From UBA10001 sp964349095 (GTDB taxonomy: Bacteria > Patescibacteriota > Patescibacteriia > Veblenbacterales > UBA10138): a stretch of 19,851 nucleotides of DNA. How positions within the stretch are numbered: position 1 is the first letter of the stretch; each line of letters begins with the position of its first letter. Below, piece after piece: positions 1 to 6,925 of the stretch. The position numbers were made by a program, and so were the translations under genes. The notes under the pieces were generated by a model. The model did no database searches, had not been told where the DNA came from, and was given only the letters and a program-made list of their open reading frames with translations. The stretch lies in NCBI GenBank assembly GCA_964349095.1, contig CAYGFD010000012.1, positions 1 to 19,851 of the forward strand. Reading direction: 5' to 3'.

Positions 1-36
1 TGAATTCAGACCGCCGGGAGATTGAAAAATATCTTT

Positions 37-525
37 ATGAAATACACGCGCGAGCAATGTATTTGGATAACTCTTCGACTTTTACTAAGTTCAATTTTTT
101 TGTGGGCATTTGCTGATAAGCTTTGGGGGTTGGGTTTTGCCACAACCGCTGACAAGGCCTGGATTATGGGGGTTTCGCCAACCGTTGGCTTTTTGAAAGG
201 AAATTATGGCCCGTTTAGTGATTTATATAATTCAATGATTGGTAGTCCAGTAGTCGACTGGATGTTTATGATGGGGTTGTTGCTGGTCGGTCTTGGTTTA
301 TTGACCGGCGTGATGACAACCATAGCTAGCTGGGGCGGAGTAGTGATGATGCTAATGATTTATTTATCTGCTTGGCCACCAAAACAAAATCCGTTTATTG
401 ATCAACACATTATTTATATAACTGTATTAATAGGCATTAGCTTGGTAAAGCCGGGCAAATGGTGGGGAATGGGTGGTTGGTGGAATAGGTTAAAAATAGT
501 TGCTAACAGGTCATGGTTAGAATAG
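37..525 (+). CDS. DoxX-like small integral membrane protein
   Basis: Small integral membrane protein of about 162 residues with roughly four hydrophobic segments (near residues 8-25, 68-95, 98-115 and 122-140). The pattern of a first helix ending in FADKLWG, followed by a loop and a GLGLLTG helix, resembles DoxX/DoxD-type proteins, a family linked to quinone or thiosulfate redox in some members but of uncertain role in most. An in-frame TTG at 22 would add five residues. I prefer ATG 37 because the only purine-rich site (GGGAG at 16-20) lies one base from the TTG, too close to act as its ribosome site. It also lies 16 bases from ATG 37, so neither start is well supported. No complete gene is visible upstream. 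The family call is from sequence pattern only and is moderately sure; the substrate is unknown. Confidence 0.62.
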   Translation: MKYTREQCIWITLRLLLSSIFLWAFADKLWGLGFATTADKAWIMGVSPTVGFLKGNYGPFSDLYNSMIGSPVVDWMFMMGLLLVGLGLLTGVMTTIASWGGVVMMLMIYLSAWPPKQNPFIDQHIIYITVLIGISLVKPGKWWGMGGWWNRLKIVANRSWLE

Positions 526-534
526 GTGGAGTCA

Positions 535-563
535 TTTACTTAACTGTTTGCTGGTGTTAACCT
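535..563 (+). promoter_or_regulatory. Promoter of the DedA gene, probably leaderless
   Basis: TTTACT (535-540), 17-base spacer, then TAACCT (558-563) preceded by TGt (555-557). The hexamer ends six bases before ATG 570, so transcription would begin at or next to the start codon. No Shine-Dalgarno is visible. The -10 is weak (TANNNT only), but the spacing matches other genes here. Confidence 0.45.
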
Positions 564-569
564 GACGAT

Positions 570-1208
570 ATGTTTGATTTGGCCACTTTTATTACTGGAG
601 CTGGTTACGTTGGGCTGTTCATCATAATTTTTGCTGAGTCGGGATTACTTATTGGTTTTTTCTTACCAGGCGACAGTCTATTATTTACGGCGGGTTTGTT
701 GGCATCGCAGGGGCTTTTAAATATTTATGTTTTAGTCATAGGTTGTTTTTTGGCCGCCGTAATTGGTGATAGTGTGGGTTATGCCTTTGGTAGGCGGTTT
801 GGACCAAGTATTTTTTCTCGACCAAAATCAATATTTTTCAATCCCCAACATGTTGAACGGGCCAAAAATTTTTATGATGCTCACGGGGGTAAGACTATTA
901 TTTTAGCTAGATTTATCCCTATAGTTAGAACCATCGCGCCAATTTTGGCTGGAGTTGGTAATATGACTTATCGGACATTCTTTATATATAACTTAAGCGG
1001 TGGCTTAATTTGGGCGGTTGGTGTTACTTGCGCTGGGTATTTTTTAGGTAGTTGGATACCAAATATAGACGCCTATTTAACACCAATAATTCTATTAATA
1101 GTGTTTACCTCAATTTTACCGGGGATAACAGCGGTACTTAAAAATAAAAGTAGCAGACAGCAGTTTATTGATAATACGAAAAAAATATTCAATAAAATAT
1201 TTAGCTAA
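570..1208 (+). CDS. DedA family membrane protein (VTT/SNARE-associated domain)
   Basis: Integral membrane protein of 212 residues, the usual DedA length. Family hallmarks are visible in order: FAESGLLIGFFLPGDSLLF (about 21-39), GDSVGYAFGRRFGP (about 66-79), and an amphipathic/re-entrant segment with ARFIPIVRTIAPILAGVG (about 112-129). The acidic residue of FAES and the arginines of RFIP and VRT are the residues conserved in DedA proteins. Established knowledge: members act in membrane lipid homeostasis, and some (UptA, PopT-type) recycle undecaprenyl phosphate across the membrane. That lipid role would suit a window that also carries uppS, but this assignment is inference. About four to five membrane segments. 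No Shine-Dalgarno precedes ATG 570; a TANNNT hexamer six bases upstream suggests a leaderless message. No terminator is evident downstream. Confidence 0.9.
   Translation: MFDLATFITGAGYVGLFIIIFAESGLLIGFFLPGDSLLFTAGLLASQGLLNIYVLVIGCFLAAVIGDSVGYAFGRRFGPSIFSRPKSIFFNPQHVERAKNFYDAHGGKTIILARFIPIVRTIAPILAGVGNMTYRTFFIYNLSGGLIWAVGVTCAGYFLGSWIPNIDAYLTPIILLIVFTSILPGITAVLKNKSSRQQFIDNTKKIFNKIFS
1182..1203 (+). repeat. Direct repeat copy 1 (22 bp)
   Basis: AT-rich 22-base unit at the end of the DedA gene, repeated 54 bases further on (1236-1257) with one difference (CA versus CG in the middle). Each copy also has short inverted arms, AAATAT and ATATTT. Confidence 0.6.
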
Positions 1209-1235
1209 TGTTAGCAAAATATATGACTGGAAATG

Positions 1236-1257
1236 AAAATATTCGATAAAATATTTA
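1236..1257 (+). repeat. Direct repeat copy 2 (22 bp) upstream of the HU promoter
   Basis: Matches 1182-1203 at 21 of 22 bases. It ends about 30 bases before the HU -10 hexamer, where an activator or nucleoid-protein site could sit. It may instead be a chance or slippage duplication in AT-rich DNA. Confidence 0.55.
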
Positions 1258-1284
1258 AAATGTCTACAATTATTGGCAATTTTG

Positions 1285-1293
1285 TGCTATATT
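1285..1293 (+). promoter_or_regulatory. Extended -10 promoter of the HU gene
   Basis: TGCTATATT, an extended -10 element about 55 bases upstream of the HU start. No good -35 is seen at 17 bases. The predicted transcript would start near 1300, directly before the 1303-1319 hairpin. Confidence 0.5.
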
Positions 1294-1302
1294 GTGGAAG
1301 AT

Positions 1303-1319
1303 AAGGGGAGACCCTTTTT
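1303..1319 (+). promoter_or_regulatory. GNRA-capped hairpin in the HU leader
   Basis: AAGGG (1303-1307) pairs with CCCTT (1312-1316) around a GAGA tetraloop, and the 3' arm runs into a T-tract (1315-1319). It lies at the predicted 5' end of the HU transcript. It could be a 5' stabilising hairpin or a leaky attenuator. Seen by eye, not folded. Confidence 0.45.
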
Positions 1320-1347
1320 AAAAATTAATTATTATTAAGGAAAAAAT

Positions 1348-1632
1348 ATGGCAAAAGGAATGACCAAATCACAAGTGTTGCAGGCCCTCGCCGAGAAAAC
1401 CGGCAAGACCCGCAAAGAAGTTTCCGACATGATGGAGTCGGTGGTAGCGCTAGCTTATAGCGAAACCAAAAAGTCAGGCGAATTTACTGTGCCGGGCCTC
1501 GGCAAGCTCGTAAAGAAGCAGCGCGCAGCCCGCATGGGTCGCAATCCGGCCACTGGTGCAAGCATCCAGATTCCTGCTAAGACCGTGGTAAAGTTCCGGG
1601 TTTCCAAACAGGCTAAGGACGCCATACTGTAA
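1348..1632 (+). CDS. HU family DNA-binding protein
   Basis: Histone-like HU/IHF-family protein of 94 residues. It begins with an alpha-helical dimerisation region (MTKSQVLQALAEKTGKTRKEV) and continues with FTVPGLGKLVKKQRAARMGRNPATG, the family beta-sheet and arm with the conserved R-N-P tip that intercalates DNA, then IPAKTVVKFRVSK. It acts as a DNA-bending nucleoid protein. It has its own extended -10 promoter, a hairpin leader, an AAGG Shine-Dalgarno about seven bases before ATG 1348 and a strong terminator, so it is monocistronic. Codon use stands out from neighbours: arginine is CGC four times and CGG once with no AGA, and threonine is ACC five times against ACT twice. This fits selection for high expression rather than transfer. 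Confidence 0.95.
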   Translation: MAKGMTKSQVLQALAEKTGKTRKEVSDMMESVVALAYSETKKSGEFTVPGLGKLVKKQRAARMGRNPATGASIQIPAKTVVKFRVSKQAKDAIL

Positions 1633-1648
1633 ACCTAGTACAAGTTAA

Positions 1649-1675
1649 AACCTCCCTGCAAGGGGAGGTTTTTTT
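1649..1675 (+). terminator. Intrinsic terminator of the HU gene
   Basis: AACCTCCC (1649-1656) and GGGAGGTT (1663-1670) form a perfect 8-bp stem with a 6-base loop, followed by a run of T to 1675. It lies 17 bases after the stop codon. Confidence 0.92.
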
Positions 1676-1707
1676 GTTATAAAAAAGTTATGCACAGAAA
1701 TAGATTA

Positions 1708-1736
1708 TTGACATTAATTAGTTTTGGGTATATATT
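1708..1736 (+). promoter_or_regulatory. Consensus sigma-70-type promoter
   Basis: TTGACA (1708-1713), exactly 17 bases, then TATATT (1731-1736). This is the best -35/-10 match I saw in the window. The start would be near 1743, giving a leader of about 27 bases to ATG 1770 or about 235 bases to ATG 1978. Confidence 0.8.
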
Positions 1737-1769
1737 CATAACTAGGGATCCTAATAATTAATAGGGAAT

Positions 1770-1952
1770 ATGACTCACACACAAAGTATTCGATTTCGTA
1801 GTTTTGCTTTCTATAATGGCAATCTTAAGAGGACAATGGTTAGTGGACGAAATGAAAGTCCGTTAGATAAAGAATCCTTGATTGTCAGGCAAGAAGTACT
1901 GAGGCCGTGGAAGTATTGGGTAGGCCAAAATACAAATATTCACAAACAATAA
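1770..1952 (+). CDS. Small basic protein of unknown function (uncertain ORF)
   Basis: 60-residue ORF with no recognisable domain, basic and aromatic-rich at both ends, and without a signal peptide or membrane segment. For a gene: a consensus promoter just upstream, AGGG four bases before the ATG, and a stop 25 bases before the next gene as in a two-gene operon. Against: the length, and no family I recognise. The alternative is that 1743-1977 is an untranslated leader or small RNA; only a weak GGAC/GTCC hairpin (1845-1861) was seen to support that. If it is a gene, it would be co-transcribed with the DUF134 gene and could be its partner or target. Confidence is low to moderate. Confidence 0.4.
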   Translation: MTHTQSIRFRSFAFYNGNLKRTMVSGRNESPLDKESLIVRQEVLRPWKYWVGQNTNIHKQ

Positions 1953-1977
1953 AATAAAAATAAACACAAAATAAATT

Positions 1978-2250
1978 ATGGCCAGGCCGAGAAAAAAAAG
2001 GCGAATATTTTTTTCGCCTACGGTAAAGTTGTTTTTACCCCAGGGCTTGCAGACAAGTGGGTTACCAGTTGTTAATTTATCTTTGGAAGAAGCAGAGGCG
2101 GTTAGGTTAAAAAATATTCTTGGTTTAGAACAAACACAGGCAGCTAAAAAAATGTTGACTTCGCAAAGTACTTATCAAAGAATTCTCGTTTCTGCCTATC
2201 AAAAAATTGCTCAAGGAATAATTTTTGGTCGAGCAATTAGAATACGTTAA
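1978..2250 (+). CDS. DUF134/UPF0251 family DNA-binding protein
   Basis: 90-residue protein starting MARPRKKRRIFFSP, the typical opening of the DUF134/UPF0251 family, followed by LSLEEAEAVRLKNILGLEQTQAAKKM (about 45-70), a helix-turn-helix resembling sigma region 4, and STYQRILVSAYQKIAQGI (about 73-90), the recognition and dimer segment. It is probably a small transcription regulator of unknown targets. Many family members carry cysteines near the N-terminal part; this one has none, so any metal site is lost. No Shine-Dalgarno is seen before ATG 1978 in a very A-rich stretch. It is probably in one transcript with the preceding small ORF from the 1708-1736 promoter. Confidence 0.8.
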   Translation: MARPRKKRRIFFSPTVKLFLPQGLQTSGLPVVNLSLEEAEAVRLKNILGLEQTQAAKKMLTSQSTYQRILVSAYQKIAQGIIFGRAIRIR

Positions 2251-2285
2251 CAACAGGTTTAGGGCTTTATTTTTTTTCGATTTTC

Positions 2286-2342
2286 TGCTATTATTATGGT
2301 TGTGGCCTAGACCGATTAGTTACTGTCAATTTAGGCCTTTTT
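2286..2342 (+). promoter_or_regulatory. Intergenic region with candidate promoter and weak hairpin
   Basis: Holds TGCTATTAT (2286-2294, extended -10 type), then GGCCTA (2304-2309) pairing with TAGGCC (2332-2337) across a 22-base loop and followed by TTTTT. A second -10 candidate, TATATA (2342-2347), ends five bases before ATG 2353. It could be a weak terminator for the DUF134 gene, an attenuated leader for the next gene, or both; the sequence does not decide. Confidence 0.3.
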
Positions 2343-2352
2343 ATATACATTT

Positions 2353-3957
2353 ATGTCCAAAGCATTATTGCGATCAGAAGCCAGAGATTTTTTAGCAGCA
2401 ATTGAATTGGCTGGTCGCCAAGAGGAATCATCTGAACATAAGGATAAACTGCAAGTCAACGAGTTCGTTGGTTTTGCTGCTTTTGCCTATGAAAAATTAA
2501 GGAATCTAGTCGACTATAAAGACGATGTCCTACTCAGAAAAAATGCTATTAAAAGATTTTTACGTCAGCGAGTGGTTTTGGGGACTGTGGTAAAAGACGA
2601 AAGTATTGCCCAAGATCTTTTGCGGGAGTTGGTTTTATCTCGTTATTTACCCAATAATACCGTCCCGGTTTCTAAAGTGGACGATATTACCAGAATTATA
2701 ACTAAATACCGTCACCTTTTGGAGGCAGTTAAAGAAAGTAATATTTGGAATGGGAAATTTAAAAAATGGTTAATTGGTATTGAGGCGGTCGAGGTTGAGC
2801 ATGAGTTAGTGAGTGATTACTTGCGCCACCCCTTAACAGCCTATGCCTACAAGATTTTGGAGCCATTGTACCGAGAAGCGAGTCGTGAAAAAAATGAACG
2901 AACCTATCGCAGGCAAATGGTTATTGCAATACAAAGGATTTTGGAAAAAGCAGATGTTGATATTTTAGGATTTCATTTAATGAAGCATATGTATGCGGAA
3001 TGGTTCAGTGATGACGAAAAGAATTTTTCCGATGCCGCTCAATTGTTTGTTAAACATTACCCAGAGGTAATGTCGGAAATTGATTATGCACAAAGTACGC
3101 GTTTTCATCGGATGGTCAGAAAAGCAATCGTTCCTTTTTTGGTTTTGAGAAATGTTATCCGGGAAGAAAAAAAATCCAGTGTCGCTGATTTATTAGCTGA
3201 TAGCGAATTAATAAAGAAACGATCAGCTAAAAGTTATGAAACGTATTTTAACCAGCTACGTAAACGTATTAGACGAAAAGGTTTGCATGCCATGACTTAT
3301 ATTTTCTTGACTAAGATGGTGTTGGCCATTTTGATTGAGCTACCTTACGAACAGATTTTTTTGCAGGAAGTCAATAATTTAGCATTGGGCATTAATTTAA
3401 TTTTTCCACCATTACTTATGTTGGTGGTGACAATTATGATTACTTCTCCCGGGGCAAAGAACTCTGAGTTGTTAGTCACCGGTGTTAAAGAGGTGCTTTA
3501 TGATCAGGCGAATTATACTTTTTTTAGAACTCCACAAGTTAAAAAATCAGGTTCTCATACCTGGGCGACAATAGGTTTTGCGATACTTTCCGCTACTACT
3601 TTTTTAGTTTCTTTTGGAGCAATAATTTATGTTTTACATCGCTTAGACTTTAATTTGCTAAGCGGTATTCTCTTTGTATTTTTTGTTAGCTTAGTCAGTT
3701 TCTTTGGTGTTAGTTTGCGCCAACAAATTAATAGTTTAAAAGTTACTCCAGCAAACGCCAATATTTTTACCTTTCTTTTGGATATAGTCAGTTTGCCTAT
3801 GGTATGGTTTGGCCGTTGGTTATCACAAACTTTTGATAAGGTTAATTTCTTTGTATTTTTGATGGATTTCTTAGTTGAATTACCATTTAAAGTATTATTA
3901 AAGTTTTTAGATAAGTGGTTTGCTTTCCTGCGTGAGAAAAAAGAGGAAATATTTTAA
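2353..3957 (+). CDS. Large helical protein with C-terminal membrane region, unknown function
   Basis: 534 residues that I do not recognise. The first 310 or so are soluble, charged and strongly helical, rich in K/R/E, with no catalytic motif I can name. From about 312 to 500 there are five or six hydrophobic segments (around YIFLTKMVLAILI, LIFPPLLMLVVTIMI, FAILSATTFLVSFGAIIYVL, GILFVFFVSLVSFFG and LLDIVSLPMVWFG), and the protein ends in a basic tail. No signal peptide. It is probably an inner-membrane protein with a large cytoplasmic N-terminal domain. The next gene, an M23 lipoprotein, starts seven bases after its stop, so the pair are likely co-transcribed and may act together at the envelope (inference). 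No Shine-Dalgarno at ATG 2353. Confidence 0.75.
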   Translation: MSKALLRSEARDFLAAIELAGRQEESSEHKDKLQVNEFVGFAAFAYEKLRNLVDYKDDVLLRKNAIKRFLRQRVVLGTVVKDESIAQDLLRELVLSRYLPNNTVPVSKVDDITRIITKYRHLLEAVKESNIWNGKFKKWLIGIEAVEVEHELVSDYLRHPLTAYAYKILEPLYREASREKNERTYRRQMVIAIQRILEKADVDILGFHLMKHMYAEWFSDDEKNFSDAAQLFVKHYPEVMSEIDYAQSTRFHRMVRKAIVPFLVLRNVIREEKKSSVADLLADSELIKKRSAKSYETYFNQLRKRIRRKGLHAMTYIFLTKMVLAILIELPYEQIFLQEVNNLALGINLIFPPLLMLVVTIMITSPGAKNSELLVTGVKEVLYDQANYTFFRTPQVKKSGSHTWATIGFAILSATTFLVSFGAIIYVLHRLDFNLLSGILFVFFVSLVSFFGVSLRQQINSLKVTPANANIFTFLLDIVSLPMVWFGRWLSQTFDKVNFFVFLMDFLVELPFKVLLKFLDKWFAFLREKKEEIF

Positions 3958-3964
3958 GCAGACT

Positions 3965-5008
3965 ATGAAAAATAATAAATTTAAAGTTAGGAGTTTAAAT
4001 TTTTTATCACTCCTTTTGGCGCCAGTCATATTGACGGGGTGTTCATTTCAATTGAACAATCAAACAGCTATCGATACACCTAAGGAAAAAGACGCTGTAA
4101 TTGAAAGTGTGGATATTTTTTTCCCAGTAGATGGTTATCAAAATAGTCGTACAAAAAAGGTCTACGGACAGTTTATAAAAGATCGCTTTAGTGGTTATCA
4201 TACTGGAGATGATGTCGAGGTTGTTGCAAATAATGATCAGGTTCAGGTTAAGGCTATTGCCTCTGGAAAAATTGTTTATAAACGTTGGACCTCCGGTTAT
4301 GGTGGGTTGTTAGCGATTAGACATCAGATCGGGGATACTGAGCTGTTAGCCCTTTATGGCCATTTACGCCTATCTTCAATCAATAAGCAAATTAATGATC
4401 AAGTAACAGCCGGAGAGTTATTGGGTGTGTTAGGGTCACCAAACTCTTATGATACGGATTATGAGAGAAAACATTTACACTTTGCCTTATATAAATTATC
4501 AGACATCAATGTTAGTGGTTATGTTTCAAATACTGACAAACTAGTTAATTGGGTTAATCCGACAGATTTTTTTAGTGAGCAGGGATTATCTGGGGTTGGA
4601 GGCGGTGAGAGAAATTACGCCCAGGATGATCTCAATATATCGTTTACTTATCCAGGTATGTGGGCGGTGGAAACTATTGGTGATAGTAAAGTGGTAAATG
4701 TTTTCAGTTTAATAGGTGGCGGTGCAGCCCGATTGCGATCGCAAATATTTATATCTATTAATCCGAGTGAAGTAAAAATACCAGACGCCGCTGTCCGATC
4801 AGTTATCCAGAATAGTTACGAAATGGCCGTTTATTCAGAGGCTGCTAGAGAGCTAGATACAGCTAAACCTTTATGGTTAACGCAGCCGCATTCAGTAGCA
4901 ATTATAAAAAATACTGAATCAGGAATGGTATATCGGTTGGAAAAAAACCCGGAAGTACCCGAAGATGATTTTTTTCAGTTTATCAAAACAATAAATCTTT
5001 CAGAATAG
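3965..5008 (+). CDS. M23 (LytM-type) metallopeptidase lipoprotein
   Basis: 347-residue secreted lipoprotein. A basic N-terminus and hydrophobic stretch end in the lipobox LTGC (Cys26), which fixes the start at ATG 3965; an in-frame TTG at 3920 lies inside the previous gene and would bury the signal. The M23 zinc site is complete: HTGDD (His79 and Asp83), YGHL (His133) and HLHF (His170 and His172). Such enzymes cut peptide cross-links of peptidoglycan, and this one would be lipid-anchored outside the membrane. The last 130 residues form a second domain beginning LNISFTYPGMWAVE that resembles PsbP-like or DUF-type ligand-binding folds in pattern only. Neither a LysM repeat nor a coiled coil is seen. 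It follows the 534-residue membrane protein in the same operon and is followed by a weak terminator. Confidence 0.88.
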   Translation: MKNNKFKVRSLNFLSLLLAPVILTGCSFQLNNQTAIDTPKEKDAVIESVDIFFPVDGYQNSRTKKVYGQFIKDRFSGYHTGDDVEVVANNDQVQVKAIASGKIVYKRWTSGYGGLLAIRHQIGDTELLALYGHLRLSSINKQINDQVTAGELLGVLGSPNSYDTDYERKHLHFALYKLSDINVSGYVSNTDKLVNWVNPTDFFSEQGLSGVGGGERNYAQDDLNISFTYPGMWAVETIGDSKVVNVFSLIGGGAARLRSQIFISINPSEVKIPDAAVRSVIQNSYEMAVYSEAARELDTAKPLWLTQPHSVAIIKNTESGMVYRLEKNPEVPEDDFFQFIKTINLSE

Positions 5009-5030
5009 CTAGGCGATAAGCTGTTTTTTT
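5007..5030 (+). terminator. Weak intrinsic terminator after the M23 gene
   Basis: AGCT (5007-5010) and AGCT (5019-5022) can pair around an 8-base loop, followed by G and seven T. The stem is short. Its last T supplies the first base of the next extended -10. Confidence 0.45.
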
Positions 5031-5038
5031 GCTAAGAT
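5030..5038 (+). promoter_or_regulatory. Extended -10 promoter of the transporter operon
   Basis: TGCTAAGAT, directly abutting the preceding T-tract. A start near 5045 would leave a leader of about 17 bases before ATG 5062 with no Shine-Dalgarno. Confidence 0.45.
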
Positions 5039-5061
5039 TAATGGGTAATTAAATATATTTC

Positions 5062-5952
5062 ATGTGGTTTTTTTGGACAGTCATTGCTTATTTTTTAAAT
5101 GCCCTGGCGGTATTAATTGATAAGTCTTTATTTTATACACAAAAGGTTAAAAAACCGTCATCCTATGTAGTAGTTATCTGTACTTTGGGGTTGTTAACTT
5201 TTGTTTTAGCGCCATGGGGCTTAAGCATTCCTACATCGATGGGGTTGATATATAGCACTGTGGCGGGATTTAGTTTTACCGCCGGGTTATTACTTTTATT
5301 TACCGCTCTGCAACGCGGAGAGGTTTCTCGGGTCACCTCGTTCATTGGTGCTTGGAGCCCAATATTTGTTTTTGCTATTTCATTTTTATTTTTTAATGAG
5401 CGCTTGTCTACGTGGGAGGTGGCTGCCTTTGCTTTATTGGTAGCCGGCGGTTTTTTAATGGCTACCGGTAAAAAGGGCTTGACCAAAGAAACATTATTTA
5501 TTGCTCTGTTGTCAGCTTTAGGATTCGCTGTATTTTATTCCATAAGTAAAGTAACCTTCAATGAAATTGGATTTATTTCTGGTTTAATTTGGATAAGAGT
5601 AACTTCGTTTATATTTAGTTTATTTTTGTTATTTATACCTTCAACCTGGCAAGCTATTAAAGATAATGGGGGACAAAATACCAAGACCAAGCTTGTATTT
5701 TTTATCGGTCAAATATCATCGGCTCTTTCAGCTCTACTGGTAAATTATGCTATTTCACTTGGAAGTGTGACCTTAATTAATGCGATGCAAGGTTTGCAGT
5801 ACGTTTTTTTACTTGGCTTAGTGGCAGCGTTATCGTTTTCTAGACCAGAGTTATTAAAAGAGGAACTAAGTGGGCATGTATTAGTAAGAAAGATTGTTGC
5901 TATAGTTTTAATAGCCGGCGGCCTGGCTTTTGTATCATCGTCCGCCATATGA
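5062..5952 (+). CDS. EamA/DMT superfamily transporter
   Basis: 296-residue integral membrane protein with about ten hydrophobic helices in two halves, the size and layout of the drug/metabolite transporter (EamA) family. Typical features are visible: an N-terminal FFWTVIAYFLNAL helix, the AGFSFTAGLLLLFTALQRGEVSRV segment (about 69-92) with the family GE(V/A)S turn, LSTWEVAAFALLVAGGFLM, and in the second half VNYAISLGSVTLINAMQGLQYVF. Established knowledge: the family moves small metabolites, and EamA members include undecaprenyl-linked sugar flippases; the substrate here cannot be read. It opens an operon: the next gene overlaps its stop by four bases (ATGA). Confidence 0.85.
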   Translation: MWFFWTVIAYFLNALAVLIDKSLFYTQKVKKPSSYVVVICTLGLLTFVLAPWGLSIPTSMGLIYSTVAGFSFTAGLLLLFTALQRGEVSRVTSFIGAWSPIFVFAISFLFFNERLSTWEVAAFALLVAGGFLMATGKKGLTKETLFIALLSALGFAVFYSISKVTFNEIGFISGLIWIRVTSFIFSLFLLFIPSTWQAIKDNGGQNTKTKLVFFIGQISSALSALLVNYAISLGSVTLINAMQGLQYVFLLGLVAALSFSRPELLKEELSGHVLVRKIVAIVLIAGGLAFVSSSAI

Positions 5953-6923
5953 AGTGGCTTTATATTTTTTTAACTTTTTGGCTCACAATTTTAATTGTCG
6001 GTTTGTTTTTAATTAATCAAGTGCCGGCAGTTACCAAGCCGAATTGGGGAGTAAGTTTTACAGCTAGTCAGGCGGAGTGGTTGGGCTTGCCTTGGCAAGA
6101 AGTGTATACCGCGATACTTGATGATTTAAAGGTCAAGAATATTAGACTACAAGCTAATTGGAATGATATTGAAACCGCACCGGGTGTATATGATTTTTCC
6201 AAAATTGATTGGCAAATAGCTGAGGCGGAGAAAAGAGGGGTCGAGGTTACTTTGGCGGTGGGTAGAAAATTACCGCGTTGGCCAGAGTGCCACGAACCGT
6301 CATTTGTTGCGTCACTGCCGGTGTGGGATAGAAACAAGGCCGCTTTAAAAATGTTGGAAGATTTTGTTAATCATTTTAAATCTTATAACACGATTAAACG
6401 TTGGCAATTAGAAAACGAGCCGTTATTTGTTTTTGGGGATTGCCCAAAGCCTAACAAACATTTACTAAAAATGGAGGCAAATTTATTACGCTCATTAGAC
6501 AGTAGGCCTATTTTAATTACCGATAGCGGCGAGCTGTCAATGTGGTGGGAAACCGCTGGATTGGCTGATATTCAAGGCGTAACTATGTATCAAATCACCT
6601 GGAATCCGGTTTATGGTTACGGTTCGTACCCTGTGCCAGCTTGGATTTATCGACTAAAGGCAGGTTTAATTTCTCAAGCAGTTGATTACACTATAGTTTC
6701 TGAGCTGCAAATGGAGCCTTGGGGACCGGTCAGTATAAACCAGATGGATTTATCATTAGCCAGCGAGAGTTTTAATGCCGATCGTTTTAAAGATAATATT
6801 GATTTTTATAAAAAAACCCAGTTGCGCGAAGCGTATTTGTGGGGAGTAGAGTGGTGGTACAAGGCGCGCACTTTAGGAGATGATAGTATGTGGCTGGAAG
6901 CAAAAAAATTATTTGCTGAATAG
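5949..6923 (+). CDS. Membrane-anchored clan-A glycoside hydrolase-like protein
   Basis: 324 residues: an N-terminal hydrophobic anchor (about 4-24), then a (beta/alpha)8-type glycosidase pattern. NIRLQANWNDIETAPGVYDF (about 64-83) is the second-strand region common to clan GH-A enzymes. WQLENEP (152-158) carries the usual acid/base glutamate (Glu157), and VSELQMEPWG (about 250-259) provides a plausible nucleophile (Glu252). MWW and GVEWWY tryptophan-rich stretches near the C-terminus fit a sugar-binding cleft. It is probably an outward-facing, membrane-tethered glycosidase resembling GH5/GH42 in pattern; the exact family and substrate are undecided. It overlaps the transporter gene by four bases and is followed two bases later by the metalloprotease-like gene, so all three are one operon. 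It could handle surface glycans or scavenged sugars (inference). Confidence 0.78.
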   Translation: MKWLYIFLTFWLTILIVGLFLINQVPAVTKPNWGVSFTASQAEWLGLPWQEVYTAILDDLKVKNIRLQANWNDIETAPGVYDFSKIDWQIAEAEKRGVEVTLAVGRKLPRWPECHEPSFVASLPVWDRNKAALKMLEDFVNHFKSYNTIKRWQLENEPLFVFGDCPKPNKHLLKMEANLLRSLDSRPILITDSGELSMWWETAGLADIQGVTMYQITWNPVYGYGSYPVPAWIYRLKAGLISQAVDYTIVSELQMEPWGPVSINQMDLSLASESFNADRFKDNIDFYKKTQLREAYLWGVEWWYKARTLGDDSMWLEAKKLFAE

Positions 6924-6925
6924 TT

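Noticed and set aside
3920..3964. TTG start for the M23 gene
   Set aside because: It lies inside the preceding gene and would put 15 charged residues before the lipoprotein signal; ATG 3965 gives a standard signal peptide.
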